Source: Chitinophagaceae bacterium (GTDB taxonomy: Bacteria; Bacteroidota; Bacteroidia; Chitinophagales; Chitinophagaceae). From it: a DNA stretch of 6,594 bases. The translations under genes were made by a program, and so were the position numbers. Location: positions 1 to 6,594 of the forward strand of contig JACFNM010000051.1 in NCBI GenBank assembly GCA_019454915.1. The letters run 5' to 3'. Shown here one piece after another: positions 5,170 to 6,594 of this stretch. The notes under the pieces were generated by a model. That model saw only the letters and a program-made list of their open reading frames with translations. It did not search any database and was not told where the DNA came from. How positions within the stretch are numbered: position 1 is the stretch's first letter; the number at the start of each line of letters is the position of its first letter.

Positions 5170-6594
5170 CTAAAGCGTGTATTTGAGCGTGTGTAGCTTA
5201 AAGGTCAGGAGCGTGCCGTCGTTATTTAATATTTCACAAGTTCCACCAATGGCGTGCAGGCGTTCTCTGATGTTTCTTATGCCATTCTGACTGGGAGTGT
5301 TTTCCAGCGGGTCGAATCCTATTCCGTCGTCCTTAACAGAAATGCTGAAAAAGGGCCGGGTAGTAAACGTTATCTGCACTTCTTTTGCCTGAGAATGCTT
5401 GGCGATGTTGTTTATAGCCTCCTTCACGCAAAGCAAAATATTCCGGCGCATTTTTCCGTCCACTTTGAGTTCAGGTGTGTCATTGGGGGTGGATATAGTT
5501 AACTGAATAGGCAGCGGCTCAAAATATTCAACAATCAGATGACGCAGATAAGAGATCAGATTGGGTAGGGTATCGTTCCGGGAGTTGAGGGTCCAGATAA
5601 TTTCGTTCATATTATCTACCAGTACGCTGGCGGTGTCAGAGATCTTATTGAGTAGTTTTCCTGCATCCTCCGATACACTTTTCGACTTAGCGATTTCACT
5701 GAGTAAACGGATAGATGTGAGACCGGATCCGATCTCATCATGGATTTCTTTGGATATCCTGCTTCTTTCCTGGTCCCTGATATCTATGACCGCCTTATAC
5801 TTTTCAAGTTCTTTTCTATCGTTTTCGAGTTGTAAACGCTCCACTTCGCGGACGCGGGATGCTTCCTGCATCCTTTTGCGGTGAGATAGTGCAAGCAAAA
5901 ACATAAGCATCTCGAGGGTGATACCTGCCATGAAAGAGACTACTGCCATACCTGAGTGTTCCAGGAAGTGGTATTTATAGTCTCCTTCTTTATCTATATA
6001 CACGGCAAGCGCCCAGACGATAATAGCAATGATGCCGCCCCCCAGAATAAACCTGACTTCTATCTGGTTTCTGAATCTTAAAAGAAATATGGCGAGATAA
6101 ATGAGACAAGGAATCATTGCAGCCCGCATGATATCAAAGGCAATATTTCCGATATAGTTGTAGCGGTTGGAATAAGTAACCGGAATATTGATGATTAGAA
6201 AAATAATCTGTACGATAATGGTAAGGTGCACGAGGCGGTTGATGGCCGGCGCATGAGTTTTCAAATTTAAAAAGGATGTAACGAAAAGGAGGGCAACGAT
6301 ACTTTCACCGAGTTGTAAGGACTGATATCTTAAATCGTAATAAAAATAATAACAACTGTTGAATACGAAGAGATTGGTTAGGCGGAAGGAAAAGTATATG
6401 AGAAATCCCAGCATCGCGAGTGTATAGTACAGGTATTCTTTTTTAAGGGTTTGCAGGAAATTGACCAGGGTTGATACAAGCATACTTAACATTACACCTA
6501 AGAGCGCCAGGGTCAAATAAATATAGAGCCGGTTGTGTTGAAGAAAATGCGAAAATGAAAATTTATCCTGTTCTTGCGGTACTACAATGACGGG
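5170..6594 (-). CDS. 7TMR-DISM-like sensor histidine kinase, 5' end outside window
   Basis: The reading frame stays open through base 6594, so the start and any extracellular sensing domain lie beyond the window; TTG 6516 is not a credible start because coding-like sequence continues above it. The visible 474 residues (numbered from the window edge) contain seven hydrophobic helices at about 23-45, 54-77, 92-111, 121-139, 151-172, 181-200 and 214-236, then a charged coiled coil (240-275), the HisKA_3 phosphoacceptor helix with His285 in EIHDEIGSGL, and an ATPase domain with the N box (Asn395-Asn396 in EAINNIAKH), the G1 box DDGIGFD (422-428) and NGIRNIRERL (437-446). The kinase would autophosphorylate and pass phosphate to the regulator downstream. 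The seven-helix arrangement fits 7TMR-DISM receptors, which normally have a periplasmic DISMED2 domain ahead of helix 1; that part is inferred. Confidence 0.92.
   Translation of the reverse strand, partial: PVIVVPQEQDKFSFSHFLQHNRLYIYLTLALLGVMLSMLVSTLVNFLQTLKKEYLYYTLAMLGFLIYFSFRLTNLFVFNSCYYFYYDLRYQSLQLGESIVALLFVTSFLNLKTHAPAINRLVHLTIIVQIIFLIINIPVTYSNRYNYIGNIAFDIMRAAMIPCLIYLAIFLLRFRNQIEVRFILGGGIIAIIVWALAVYIDKEGDYKYHFLEHSGMAVVSFMAGITLEMLMFLLALSHRKRMQEASRVREVERLQLENDRKELEKYKAVIDIRDQERSRISKEIHDEIGSGLTSIRLLSEIAKSKSVSEDAGKLLNKISDTASVLVDNMNEIIWTLNSRNDTLPNLISYLRHLIVEYFEPLPIQLTISTPNDTPELKVDGKMRRNILLCVKEAINNIAKHSQAKEVQITFTTRPFFSISVKDDGIGFDPLENTPSQNGIRNIRERLHAIGGTCEILNNDGTLLTFKLHTLKYTL

Noticed and set aside
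5561..5884. Serine- and leucine-rich plus-strand frame inside the kinase gene
   Set aside because: It is antisense to the coiled coil and HisKA_3 region; its composition is what the complement of that coding sequence would give.

Overview
The window looks like ordinary chromosomal DNA from a member of the Bacteroidota, probably the Chitinophagaceae or a close relative. This is an inference from three things: the style of the proteins (a single-chain alpha/beta E1 dehydrogenase, a seven-helix DISM-type histidine kinase with a LuxR-type regulator, and an EF-P of an unusual loop type), the lack of Shine-Dalgarno sequences in front of the genes, and two exact matches to the Bacteroidota -7 promoter box TAnnTTTG placed just before divergent genes. 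No rRNA, tRNA, CRISPR array, insertion sequence or phage gene was seen.

Layout. Positions 1-565 (minus) hold elongation factor P, complete except for the last two bases of its stop codon. It has arginine (R32) at the tip of the loop where most EF-P proteins carry a modified lysine. A 245-bp divergent promoter region (566-810) separates it from a 793-residue fused E1 component of a 2-oxoacid dehydrogenase complex (811-3192, plus). Downstream on the same strand are a small two-helix membrane protein of unknown function (best start GTG 3331, end 3657) and a class I SAM-dependent methyltransferase (3680-4462). Only 25 bp further on, transcription converges with a two-component pair on the minus strand: the histidine kinase (5170 to beyond the window end) lies upstream of its NarL/FixJ-type response regulator (4488-5117).

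How the genes work together. The kinase and regulator form a clear signalling operon: a membrane sensor with seven helices, a HisKA_3 phosphoacceptor helix and an ATPase domain, passing phosphate to Asp56 of the regulator, which binds DNA through its LuxR-type domain. Its signal and targets cannot be read from this window. The other genes are housekeeping or of unknown role, with no evident functional link to each other. The E1 enzyme has no E2 or E3 partner gene here. I found no convincing new multi-gene system. The points most worth a second look are the EF-P loop, the altered thiamine-diphosphate motif and long linker of the E1 protein, and the promoter lying almost directly on the E1 start codon.
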